Assembly: GCA_016630905.1 (NCBI GenBank)
Contig: WBMQ01000006.1
Span: forward strand, 248,001 to 312,000
Direction: 5' to 3'
DNA: 64,000 bases
DNA from: Capillidium heterosporum
Taxonomy: Eukaryota > Entomophthoromycota > Entomophthoromycetes > Entomophthorales > Capillidiaceae
How positions within the stretch are numbered: position 1 is the stretch's first letter; every line of letters starts with the position of its first letter. The notes under the pieces were generated by a model. That model ran no database searches. It was not told the origin of the DNA and was given only the letters and a program-made list of their open reading frames with translations. The translations under genes were made by a program, and so were the position numbers. This document shows, piece after piece, positions 45,720 to 56,187 of the stretch.

Positions 45720-47135
45720 TAGAGCTGTAAAGTATATGCTGATTTCAAACTTCTTTATTGGGTATATTCAGCCAACTGCTTCCTGTTTATATTTTCATTT
45801 ATAAGGCAGATATGCCTTTGCTAAAGGAAAAGGATAAATCATTGATTTGCCCTCAGTTAAATTTATTACTTGGTAGATGGGAATATCGGTCTTTACTTCA
45901 AATGGCGACATATAGCTTGTGCAACCCTGCAGTCTATTACATATTCCATAATACGTACTACTTTGTTGTGTCGATCCTACTTCAATTGTTACATGTGTCT
46001 CTTGTTCACCCTATACTTTAGCCATTTCGATAAAGCACGGTAAAGTGTACGAACATTTCAAATTTCTTTATTGGGTATTCTCAGATAGCCTTCATCTAGC
46101 ACTTTCATATATAATCTAAAGTATAGGAGTAGCCTTGATTGGGGCAACTTACCTAATAGGTGAACAAATCGATCCTTATTTCAAGTGTCGCCATAGAAAT
46201 TGTGTAGCCTTGCTGCTTTATTGTATGGTAAAAATATGTGCAGCACTTTGTCGTGCTGATTATATTTTCAACTGGTACGTGTGTATCCCAGATTCATTTT
46301 GTACTATAGCCATCTCGATAAAGACTGTAAAATATACAGATATGTCAAACTTCTTTATTAGGTATCCTCAGATAGTTCACATCTAATATTTCTATATACG
46401 AGTAAATCATCTCATACAAGACAAACTTATCTTTTTGAATGCACGCACTTTGATCAACGTATCCTTTTGGGTGCACACGTTTCATTTAAATGGAGTTTTT
46501 AAAGGAATCTACATTTTAATAGAGGTGATTAATTTGGGGCATCAAGTTCAAATGCTTAATTTCCCCGCTTAATCCTTTATGAGTTATAGGAGTAACCTGG
46601 ATTGAATTGATTTGCCTATAGAATGAGCGTGTTGGCATTAATTTTAGATGCGGCATAGATTTGTACAATCTTGTAGCTTTATTAAACAATAAGTATATTA
46701 GTACCTCTTGTTGATATATTATACTTTCAATTATTATGTATACATCCTTTAACTATTCAGTACTACCACTATCTCGATAAAATACTGTAAAGTATATAGA
46801 CTCTTTACATTTGTTTATCTGATATTATTAGATATATGACTCAATTTTGATATTTCCATCTTTGTTAAAATATAGGGACATTCAATTGAGAAGGTTTGCT
46901 CAATGGAGGAATATGTCGGCCCTTACTTCAAATGCAACAAAACTTGCATAGTTTTGAAGTCTATTATGCAGTGAAATGTATATTCTATAATGAAGAATTC
47001 CAAGGTTGTGACGACTATACCTTCCTATATTTCTATGTGTGTATTTTATCGACATTATAAACATTTCCATTTCAATGCAAGGCTGTAAAGTGTGCGGTTA
47101 GTTCAAATTTCTTTAATAAGTATTTTCAGCCATGT
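45720..47135 (+). repeat. Degenerate tandem repeat, units about 300 bp
   Basis: A recurring motif of the form GTAAAGT...TTCAAA-TTTCTTTATTGGGTAT-TCAG appears near 45728, 46040, 46327, 46788 and 47087. Spacings are about 310, 290, 460 and 300 nt. Between them other shared words recur (ACCTAAT...GATGAAC, CGGxCTTTATTTCAA, AGCTTTATT). The units are strongly diverged. The two open frames inside (45758-46021 and 46135-46386) lie at like positions of successive units and are repeat artefacts. Confidence 0.6.
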
Positions 47136-47664
47136 AAAATCTGTTCGGTTACCAAAGCTAGCACTTAAAAATTGTAGACAATGTTGCATTACAATTATAG
47201 TTAACCTATAAACGTAATAAAGTATCTTATATAATTTAGTTTGGAGTGTCCAAACTTTGTATAGCAGTATCCATCAAACTATACAAACTTTTAACTTAAC
47301 GATCCATCAGGTTTTGGCAATATCCACCAAGTTTAAGGTGCCAAACAAGGCTAACTAAAATTTAGGCCTAAATTTAGCTTCTACTAAGGAAAGTAGAGTA
47401 TAGCGAGAAACAATGTTAGCAAAAGCACAAAATATATTAAAAAAATCCACTTTGGAGCTACAAATTTTCCATTTCGAGTTAAACTTTACTATAAACGTAA
47501 ATTGGTGGGGCCAAAACTTTATAGTTATTGTAGAAGTTGAAATTGGTAATGATCGGCCATTGACCTATAAGGATAGTTTATCTAACTTAAAACCTTTACA
47601 CCCTCCTTTAGAATTGTAAAGGGTAGTATTGGACGTAATATAAAGTTTGTTAAATTTGAATGGG
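47136..47664. other. Intergenic before the C2H2 gene at 47.7 kb
   Basis: A 68-codon frame at 47413-47619 begins with an ATG and is open, but no family feature or promoter is recognised. Confidence 0.35.
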
Positions 47665-47672
47665 TATATAAG
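47665..47672 (+). promoter_or_regulatory. TATA box of the 47.7-kb C2H2 gene
   Basis: TATATAAG 70 nt before the ATG at 47735. Confidence 0.5.
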
Positions 47673-47734
47673 GGCTGCAAATCATCAGCATTTTTCAAAC
47701 TAAAATTCCAACTTTCACTTCAACTTTTCATAAT

Positions 47735-47983
47735 ATGCAAGTAGCTACTCCTGTCATCTTAAGCCAAAGCCACAGCTACATCAACTCGACGGTCAGTGAT
47801 GGAAACGACAAGAGCTCTTTAGTATCCATGAACTCCAACTTCAACCTCAACCAAAGGTCGTTGCAGCCAAGTGCAGTACCAAAGTTGGAGACAAAGTACA
47901 GCTGCAGCCTATGCTCCAAGTCATATCAGGCTAAGGTACATCTGACCGCCCACATCAAGCTAAGACATGATGGGCAGTGTTAA
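47735..47983 (+). CDS. Single-finger C2H2 protein
   Basis: Intronless 82-aa protein. The first about 52 residues are polar (Ser/Asn/Gln) and probably disordered. A lone C2H2 finger, C-x2-C-x12-H-x4-H (Y-S-C-S-L-C ... H-L-T-A-H-I-K-L-R-H), lies at about 55-78, four residues from the end. The finger is a clear paralogue of the one in the minus-strand gene at 56187-55894, which shares S-K...V/I-H-L-T-x-H...K-L-R-H. A single finger normally needs a partner or dimerisation to bind DNA specifically. Promoter and intact frame support expression; the role is unknown. Confidence 0.7.
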   Translation: MQVATPVILSQSHSYINSTVSDGNDKSSLVSMNSNFNLNQRSLQPSAVPKLETKYSCSLCSKSYQAKVHLTAHIKLRHDGQC

Positions 47984-49211
47984 TTCCTTCGAGAAAAGTG
48001 TGCATTCGGAAACCTGTATCTAATTAATCACAAAATCAAGTTATTGATGTTGTATCATATGTAATAAATGACTTTTTAATCATACTATATTTATGTCTAT
48101 CTTATTATGCACGCTATCTTTTTTATAAAACTATTATTATATATATTAGCACCTAATACAGGCATGCTACTGTTCTGTTCAAAACTAGGTAAATTAATAC
48201 AAATTCAGTTGCAAAAACTATACAGTTTTTCCAAACAGAGCATCAAGTGAATTTTTCATAGATACTTATTGATTGAAATATAGGATAAAGGTGGTAGCGA
48301 CTATGAAGTACAACTCTTATTGACTTTAAAGTTGAAATTACACTTTAAAAATTCGGGTATCCCAAACCCCAGCCATCGGTACCCAACCGCAAAGGATACT
48401 CCTTATTGACTTTGAAGTAAAAATACACACCTCAAGTTCGGGTACCCCAAGCGGATACTCTAAAAGCAATCCCGATGGAAAGCTTTACGTTTGGATATCT
48501 AGATCCAAATTGGAAATATGTAATTAGTGTTACTACTAGTTGTTTTAAGTAAGTGCCAAGGACCGTTGACAATTCAACCGTTACCTGGGTTAGCGACCTG
48601 GACGATCTAGATACCTTTGATAAAAAGGTCTAGATTCGATTATGCAAACTACCAATTTGTTGTTATCACAGCATCTCTCCTTTATTTCATCATACTTTTA
48701 CCATTACAAATAATATCTAACCTACAATAAGGGACAGAAATGTGCACTTTTCTAATATAACAACTTTAACTTTCATCCAACAATCCAATGTTGCAAATTT
48801 TAACAATGTATAACTGCTTGAAGCTACGGTGTGGTCTTAGTTGCTATTTTGGACTTACAAGTGGTGCTAACTAAACCAACAATATCAAGGTGGATACCTT
48901 TCTAGCCTCAAATAAATCTAGTTTTCATCCACCTGGATTACTTTACTCATCCCTTTATTAGTCTTTGGTCAAAATCTGCTGTTGCAAAACTTGGAATTTC
49001 TGTTTGGCGCAAATCGGTTTTGCAATTGAATAGGAGTTTCAAACCTTGGAAAAGTGAATTTTTCCGCCAATGTTGAAATAATTGTCGTCAAAGCTCAAGA
49101 AAAAAGTGGTAGGTCACCAATATTAAAGATATCTACTATTCCGTAGCATATGCTGTATAGATGTTTTCATAGACTTAATAAGTTTAAAACTTGATATCTG
49201 CGGGATTATCC
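47984..49211. other. Intergenic with a short direct repeat
   Basis: About 52 nt at 48312-48363 recurs in diverged form at 48399-48450 (CT-TTATTGACTTT-AAGT ... TTCGGGTA-CCCAA). No gene recognised. Confidence 0.45.
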
Positions 49212-49400
49212 CTACGACATTACCCCTATATACTTGGTGGATGTTAGCTTTTTAAAGTTTTTAGTTAAGATAACCGTCTTAGTATTGGATCTCGAAGGAG
49301 TAGTTGAAGTTCCAGAACGATATGTCGAAGATGGGTAAACTTGGCAAGCGAAATGATAACTTTGGCTAGATATATTTGGACAAAGGCCGGTATTTGACAT
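49212..49400 (-). CDS. Small unrecognised gene, possibly duplicated
   Basis: ATG 49400 opens a 62-aa frame (MSNTGLCPNISSQSY...) rich in Ser and Thr with two Cys. A TATATAAA-type box lies about 45 nt upstream on the minus strand. Sequence from the promoter through the stop and beyond (49199-49480) matches a decayed copy at 50398-50680, where the frame is broken. I do not recognise the protein. Conservation of a TATA-like box and ATG in one copy hints at a small gene, but a non-coding repeat would look the same. Confidence 0.3.
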   Translation of the reverse strand: MSNTGLCPNISSQSYHFACQVYPSSTYRSGTSTTPSRSNTKTVILTKNFKKLTSTKYIGVMS

Positions 49401-49480
49401 TTTAGAAGGATGCAGATGAGAATTTAAAAGTTGGCATGTATTTATATAAGGAATTAGTATAGATGGGTGACGTAGCATTA

Positions 49481-50397
49481 ATTTAGCATAAGCTTTATAG
49501 TGATTTCAAAATTGGAGTTAATTTAGCCGTATATCAAACTAATGCGCGTCAAAAGCCAACTGAAACCCCAACTATATCTCTATAGATGGACTGTGATTTG
49601 TTATGTAAGCTGAGATATCGGCTAAACCTTTACCTTACTTTAATGAACAGCCTCCTCCGATTCTATGCCAATTCGCATTCTTAGAGTGCAATTCTAATTC
49701 TTGGTAAGCATATCACTCTTGCTCCTTGGATACGATCGGACTTCAATATTTTTGTATAATGGAAATGGATCATACAGGAAAGATTAAAATAGTGCTGCAA
49801 GAATATCGGCCTTAGATCCAAAAGCTAAAAATTAATTTATTTAGCCTACTTTTGTTTATAAATGAAGTTTTGTATGGTATTTTATTTACTTCAAGTATTC
49901 TATTCCGAGCCAGCCTATGCAAAATATGTATTCAGCTAAGGTTGGAAAACCACTCATTAGTTTCGAATCATTTTAAAGTAAACTACAACACAGTTCAATC
50001 TAATGCCTAAAATGTAGTCCAAAAGATGCTGTTATTTAGTATTAAACTATTTCCAACTAAAGTTTTCAGAGTGGAAATTATGAGTGACACTTGAAAAGTA
50101 TCTAGTGTTACTGTGATGAAAGACGATTTCCAAAAATGAGGTTCCTATCCAACAGCTACACCAAAACTTAGATCAAATACTTACGATAAATATGCTTATA
50201 GAGATAAAATCGGCAGTATCCCGAAGTATATTGTTAGTTCTATATAAATACTTGCCAACAGTTAACTATTTTCAACTACACTAGCATCAAAAATTATTCA
50301 ACTGACGTCAGTTGGAAAAAATGAGCGGCATCTGATGACTGCATTTACTCCATATAGGCATAAGCAGTCCATAGTAGGCTACTAAACCCAAGTACAA
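49481..50397. other. Intergenic, nothing recognised
   Basis: AT-rich sequence without supportable genes or clear repeats. Confidence 0.45.
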
Positions 50398-50680
50398 GCG
50401 GGATTGTCCCTACTACACTACCCCTATAGTGTCACAATCCATTAGGTTTACACCAATTTAGAGTAAAGTTTACCGAAGTTTACACTTCAATCTTGAAAAG
50501 GATAGTTAAACTAAAAGTACAGTACCGTATAAAGCTAAACTTGGCAAGTACGATTAATAGACTTAAGATGTATTTAGGAAAAGATCGATGTTCTGCATCT
50601 TGTAAGGGTATGGGTAGTAGTTGAAAAGTTGGCAAGCTTTGTAAAATAAGGATGAGTATGATTAAATTTAGCCATAGATC
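50398..50680 (-). repeat. Decayed duplicate of the 49.2-49.48 kb unit
   Basis: Shares the GCGGGAT-TCCCTAC motif at its left end, a CTTGGCAAG core and an ATGxxA...CGxxCTTT start-like segment with 49199-49480, but has stops and indels. Confidence 0.45.
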
Positions 50681-52624
50681 TTAATATGCGCTTTAAAATA
50701 GTTTGGGATATACTCGCGTTGGTTTAGCCAAATAGCAAACTAATGCACAGTAAAATTGATAAAGGCTCCAATATGGCCTTTATTAATTTAAAGTGATTGA
50801 TTGTATATCATTAGGATAGTAATTAAATAAGAGTTCTCAATCGCTATTTTAGAATTACTCTAGATGTTCATATATATTGAATGAATCATTTTGATTTTAC
50901 TATTAAAATCCAACTTTTTGAAAATACAGAGAAGCGATGATGGTTACCTTCATTTTCTACTACTTTTTGGGATCCTTTTGTATATAGGACAACAAAACCT
51001 ACAAAAATTAATCGTATATGTATCTAAATCAAACTAAAAAGGTCAAAACACCTTTATTTGCGCCTAGTTTTTACTACAATTATGAAATTTGTCGTCATGA
51101 TAAGCAGTATCAAAGCTAGATCTTACTCCTACCTCCCTGCATCATCTATCTACCAACTTGGAACACAATCTAATTCCAATAAGAAACTTGGTTTGATATT
51201 GAGGCCAGGAGTTTGAGGATATCGAAAGTTGTATTAAATTCATATTTTCAACTAGGCTTCAAGTATCTTGATACTAGTACGAAAGAATACTCTATGGTAG
51301 GACTATGAGTATGTCTATAATCATAGTAAACTGGCCAAGCTATGTCGGTAAGAATGATCCTACGACGCCATCAGGAATCAGTGCTAGAGTCGACGATAGA
51401 AGTGTCTAAATTATAATTGCAGCGTCTTCAAGATCCAACTGCTATAAAAGGTTAGAATTTTCTAATTGATTTTGGAGTTTGTAGGTACAAGAAGCTTGAA
51501 GTAGCGCTCGTGGCTTCATTTCAAAGGCCGGTGATAAGTGGTAATTTCGGCTCAAATTTTTTAAAAGCTTATCGACATATAGAGCTATTAAAACTTTCTA
51601 TACCGAACAACAGGGTAAAGCTATAGTAGTGATAGATGTGCAGATTTAATATCAAATTGGATATTGGTTGTATAAGTAGGCTTGAGGATGATACGAAGGA
51701 GGATCTACAAAGCTAGTTGATTGATCCATAAGCTCAAGAGGGTTATATGAAATGGACACCAAGACTTGGTCATCAGGTGTTTTAAATTAATAGAACCTTA
51801 TTTAAAGCAATTGCATTTATTTGCGTATAGGAATGACATATCTATCTTACATTGGCATTCCTTACAGGTGGAAAATATATGTTGAACTCAGCTGTAGTCA
51901 ACATTGTGGATGTGGACACGATTTCGATAAATATAGAAAAGGTAGTTGTAGATTCAAAGCTATTTCCATATTGTAGACCTGAGTTTAGAAGTTAAAAATT
52001 ATTAACTTAGCTCAAGCCATCAGCTAGTAATTAGCTTTCAACTATAATAGTGAGATTTATCAAAAATTCTAAAAATTGGTAGTTTATTTGATGTGAGCCC
52101 AACTTTATATTTTCATTTGCAACAACCCTACAACTTATATTGAACTCAATTTGCTTCATCTGGCCTGAGTTTAAAGTATTAAAGTGGGCTTGATACCAAA
52201 TACTGATTTAATTTTCTCTATTTAATTGCCATACTGGTTAACTACAACGACATCATCAAAAGGTGAAAGTGAAAAGCAAAACTTTAAAGGTTTGTTAAAG
52301 CTACCTCGATAGTAAAACAGACTTATAGCACTTTATAATAAATCAAATTGCAAAGGTAGCTTTGTATAGTTGTAAGTTAATACTTGAAAAATTATGAAGC
52401 TTGAGCCTATCAAATCCTAGAAAGCTAATATATCTATTTCTTATGATTAGAATTGATACCTTTTAATTGGCCTCTCTAAAATTTCTGTCGAAATCGAACC
52501 AATCCTTTCCAACTTATCAAATTCAATTTCCCCTTCCAATCAATTCTTCCCAATTCCATTCCAAAAATATTTAACCCACAAATTGATTTTTAAAGAGTTG
52601 TTCCAAGAAATATTTTCCAAATTG
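50681..52624. other. Intergenic, nothing recognised
   Basis: Long gene-free stretch with no open frame above background on either strand. Confidence 0.45.
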
Positions 52625-52876
52625 GATTCCAAGAAAATTACGACTGTACTTTACAGGATCACATGTTTAGTACTTATCGTGACAATGTACACCAACATTG
52701 GAACCTAATAAAAGTTGGTTGATGATTGGAAGCACGGGTCCTCAAAAGGGAAGCGTAGGTAGGCTGCAGGTTCAACTTTTGTTGATGCAGTCTACCTAAT
52801 TGATGAACTGGTCGGCTTTTATTCCAAGAGCTAGACCTGGGATCCGTGCAATCTGACAGCTTTATTTCAATAAAAA
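52625..52876 (+). repeat. 252-bp dispersed repeat, copy 2
   Basis: Identical to 45373-45624, same orientation, 7.25 kb away. A further diverged unit with T-ACCTAATGGATGATC follows near 52980, so this copy also sits in a small cluster of the family. Confidence 0.8.
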
Positions 52877-55800
52877 CATGTCATAAACTTAGTCGATTTG
52901 TCATTATAAGGTTACTTTTATTAGTACTAGAAGTGTATATTTGATTTGAATTATAGTGGTAGTCTCGATCTCAACTAGTTTACCTAATGGATGATCTGGT
53001 CCATTTATATTTGGTGGGGTAAGGCTAATTAACCTAACTCTTTTATCTGAAACAATAGTGCCGATTTTTTAAAACTAGTTTGGCATCAGGCCTGAAAATT
53101 ATCTAGATGTTATAAACTAGGCTTTTATAGCTTTAACTACCTCCATTCCATTATATCGAGTACTTCTATAGGAATGTATAGGAGTAAACTGCACAATATT
53201 TTGGAATGATGGCAATAAAATTGATTTTCTATAGTTCTAGCTTCAACAGCTTGAAGTTTTCGGGTCAACAACTCAAAACAAAACTTTGTATAGTATCTAG
53301 GTCTACTCCTTTGCGTTAGTAAATATTTTAAAAACCAGCTAGAAAATTTCTAGTACTATAAACTTCCTAAACTATATACTAATATAGCAATAGGCGCCGT
53401 CAAAAATAAACCAGAACAAAATTTATGCCTCTGGAATTAGTAACCCCACATCATAAACTTTGGTTTGAAAGATACTTTACTGTCTATCCCAAACTTCTAT
53501 TTTCAAGGTATAAGGATGGCAACTCTACCTCAATGGACGTAGTATATACTACAATTTATGGGTTAGCCTGTTTCACTTTCATTTAGGTGTAAATGTAGTG
53601 GCATCGAAACTAGATCCTTTAGTTGAGACTACGATCGTAATTATCTATATTTCCATATACTAAACCTTTTCAATAATCTAAACTTTACATAGCTTAAAGA
53701 TCGAATCAGCCAATTTCTACATGTTCTATAAGTGCAAGTATACACCATCAAGTTTATTTATCCAATCGACTTTTTATCTAAAAGAGGCAATATCCCTTCC
53801 AACCACTATTGACAAAACCTATCTGCAAAGTTATATCTATTAGAAAGATATCTTTTACGTATTCAACACTTGACGGTCAAAAGTAGTTAGTTAAAATTTT
53901 TAATTTTGGGGTGGTATATAGCAAACTTTTCTACTTATAGTTTAGTTGTTTGAAATTTCCTATTAAGAGCTTTACCGCAAACAAGTGCAAATTTGGAAAC
54001 TACAGATATTACTTCAAGCTGGCGTGTATGTCAGTGTGAATATAGATGGTTGGGTAAACGTTATATACTATAATATTACCCAGGATGGGTAGTAGCGTCA
54101 TTTTGATTAACCTTCCTTTTGTAGCAGCTTTACTTTCAAACTAAATTTTGCTAAAGCAACCTTATCTATAGCCAGATTGAATTAAAACTAGAAAGTTTCC
54201 ACTGTTAGGCATTGTCCATTACATATACTTGTTTGAGCTTATATATACACTCTCGATAGCTTTGAGAATATTAAACGTGCATCTGCTGTCCCTTATTGTA
54301 TTTTAAGCTACATCAAATTGAAAGTGTCAAGTCTTCGAAGCTAGGATTACCCGTTGAGGGTTGTTAGTTGGGTTAGTATAAACTGAAATGGATGCGATAT
54401 ACACTTTCGATAGTTTTGTACAATCTTAATTATATATGTAAGTTTCTATAAATAGCTATAAGTTGGTATACGTAGCAATACTATATAAATCAAGTGATCC
54501 ACTAAATATGGCTACTTTATTTATGTATTTTGTCAAAATTTTATAAATAGAAATGTTTCCATATTGAAATTATAAAAAGCATGGACAAAGTGTGTCAGAG
54601 AATTTTAATGAAAGCTTTAGTTTTAGACCACCAATATCTCAGAATATGCAACTTTGCTGGGAATCACTCAACATCCCTATAAATTTGTTAATGTCGCAAT
54701 AAAACGCCTCACCTTAAATTCATTTTAGCTAAAATCCGAGCTGTAACACCATCCGAACAAAGCCTAAAGTAGCAGTGGTGTTTTTGTTTTAAAGCGTTCT
54801 ATATTTAAAAGTAGGGCTATAGCGAGGCGGTGTATTGTGTTTAAGTTGAAATTGAGTTAACTAAGCGGATGGTGAGCAATCTTGTCGGAGTATATTTCAC
54901 CCAAACAGTTAGTAGGGAGCCAATCAGGGTTAAATGGCTGAATGACTGAATTCCAGGTACTAAATGTGATGATCAGTTAGGTAGCTGATAGCTAGCCCAA
55001 CTTGAGAATTATAGAAGTATCTGTCGGGACAAAGTTACACAATTGCTGTAAATTAAAAAGATTTAGTACGCCCAGATCCTTCATTTACATTGTTGTATGG
55101 AGAGAAAAATACATTTAATTGTATAGTCCAAAGGAATTGACCTAAACATCAAAGTCTCAAAGTGAGTGTACGAAAAATCAAGATCAAATTTCCAAAGGTC
55201 ATGGATTTGATGGAAATAGAACCTTGTTTATCTAAATTCTACTTACAATTTCAAAAAACTACTGGCGCAGCTCTAAAATATTACAAGCTTCCAACTACTG
55301 ATCATAGTGAAAACTTATGATATTACAAAACAATGGAAGCAATTTTTTCCATTTCCTCAGTAAAGTTCTGATTTAAGAGGAAAGATATTTCCAATTTAGT
55401 ATTCAGAGGTACTAGGTTCATCTTGAACTACGTATTTTCACAAACTAAACTATTTTAAACAATATAATACTCTGCTTTTACTTCATAACTGAAGCAGCTG
55501 TTGAGGAGAATCACTACTGGGAGTAAGCTAGATAATCTTTTAAGGACACTATTGAAAAGCAATCAAAGTAGGTAAATGTAAATGTTTCAATCTACACAAA
55601 AGAATCACTCATCCGAATTGGAATTTCTAATTTGGTTATCTAACAGTAACTATAAAATCAGAGTAATGCAAAATATATGAGGTATTAGCTAAAGCTTATC
55701 CCAAGTCTGAATCTTAGAAAATTGTCATTATAACCAGGTCAATATTTACTAAAGAAGGTAATTTACCTCTAATTATAAAGAATAAAATACAAGATGTATG

Positions 55801-55893
55801 GATAAAGTACAGGACTATTTATTAAAATATGGTGTTATAACGGTTATAATCAGACACAAACATAGTAAACTTGACAAGAACTATTAATTCAAC
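52877..55893. other. Long gene-free stretch
   Basis: One diverged repeat unit near 52980; otherwise AT-rich DNA without a recognisable gene, RNA or element. Confidence 0.45.
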
Positions 55894-56187
55894 TTAGTGT
55901 CTTAACTTTTGATGGGATGTCAGGTGGATCTTCGACTTGTAAATTTTATCACATGATTGGCATCGGTACTCCAATGATGAAGTAGCTCTATTGGTGTTCG
56001 ATTTTAAGATGGCTTGGCGACTGATACCTTTCAGATTTATCGATGGATTAACAGTCTTTAGATCAATGGGTGTCGATTCATCGATAAAACTTTGAATTTT
56101 CAAGTTTGAAATCGATGGGACAAAAGTATTGGCATTTAAGGCAAGGGTTGGGTTAGCAACGTTGTCAACGAGTTGTACTTTGAACAT
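55894..56187 (-). CDS. Single-finger C2H2 protein, paralogue of the 47.7-kb gene
   Basis: Intronless 97-aa protein with ATG at 56187, 67 nt after a TATAAATA (minus strand, 56261-56254). The N-terminal 70 residues are polar and unrecognised. One C2H2 finger, C-x2-C-x12-H-x4-H, ends exactly at the C-terminus (Y-R-C-Q-S-C ... H-L-T-S-H-Q-K-L-R-H). It is on the opposite strand from its relative. No other domain is seen. Probably a small DNA- or protein-binding factor; partners and targets are unknown. Confidence 0.7.
   Translation of the reverse strand: MFKVQLVDNVANPTLALNANTFVPSISNLKIQSFIDESTPIDLKTVNPSINLKGISRQAILKSNTNRATSSLEYRCQSCDKIYKSKIHLTSHQKLRH

Noticed and set aside
45758-46386. Two 83-87-codon frames with hydrophobic stretches
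   Set aside because: They fall at corresponding positions of degenerate tandem units and show no start context or conservation of protein sequence.
50930-50960. U6 snRNA-like string (ATACAGAGAAG)
   Set aside because: Only a short match to U6; the surrounding U6 sequence is absent.
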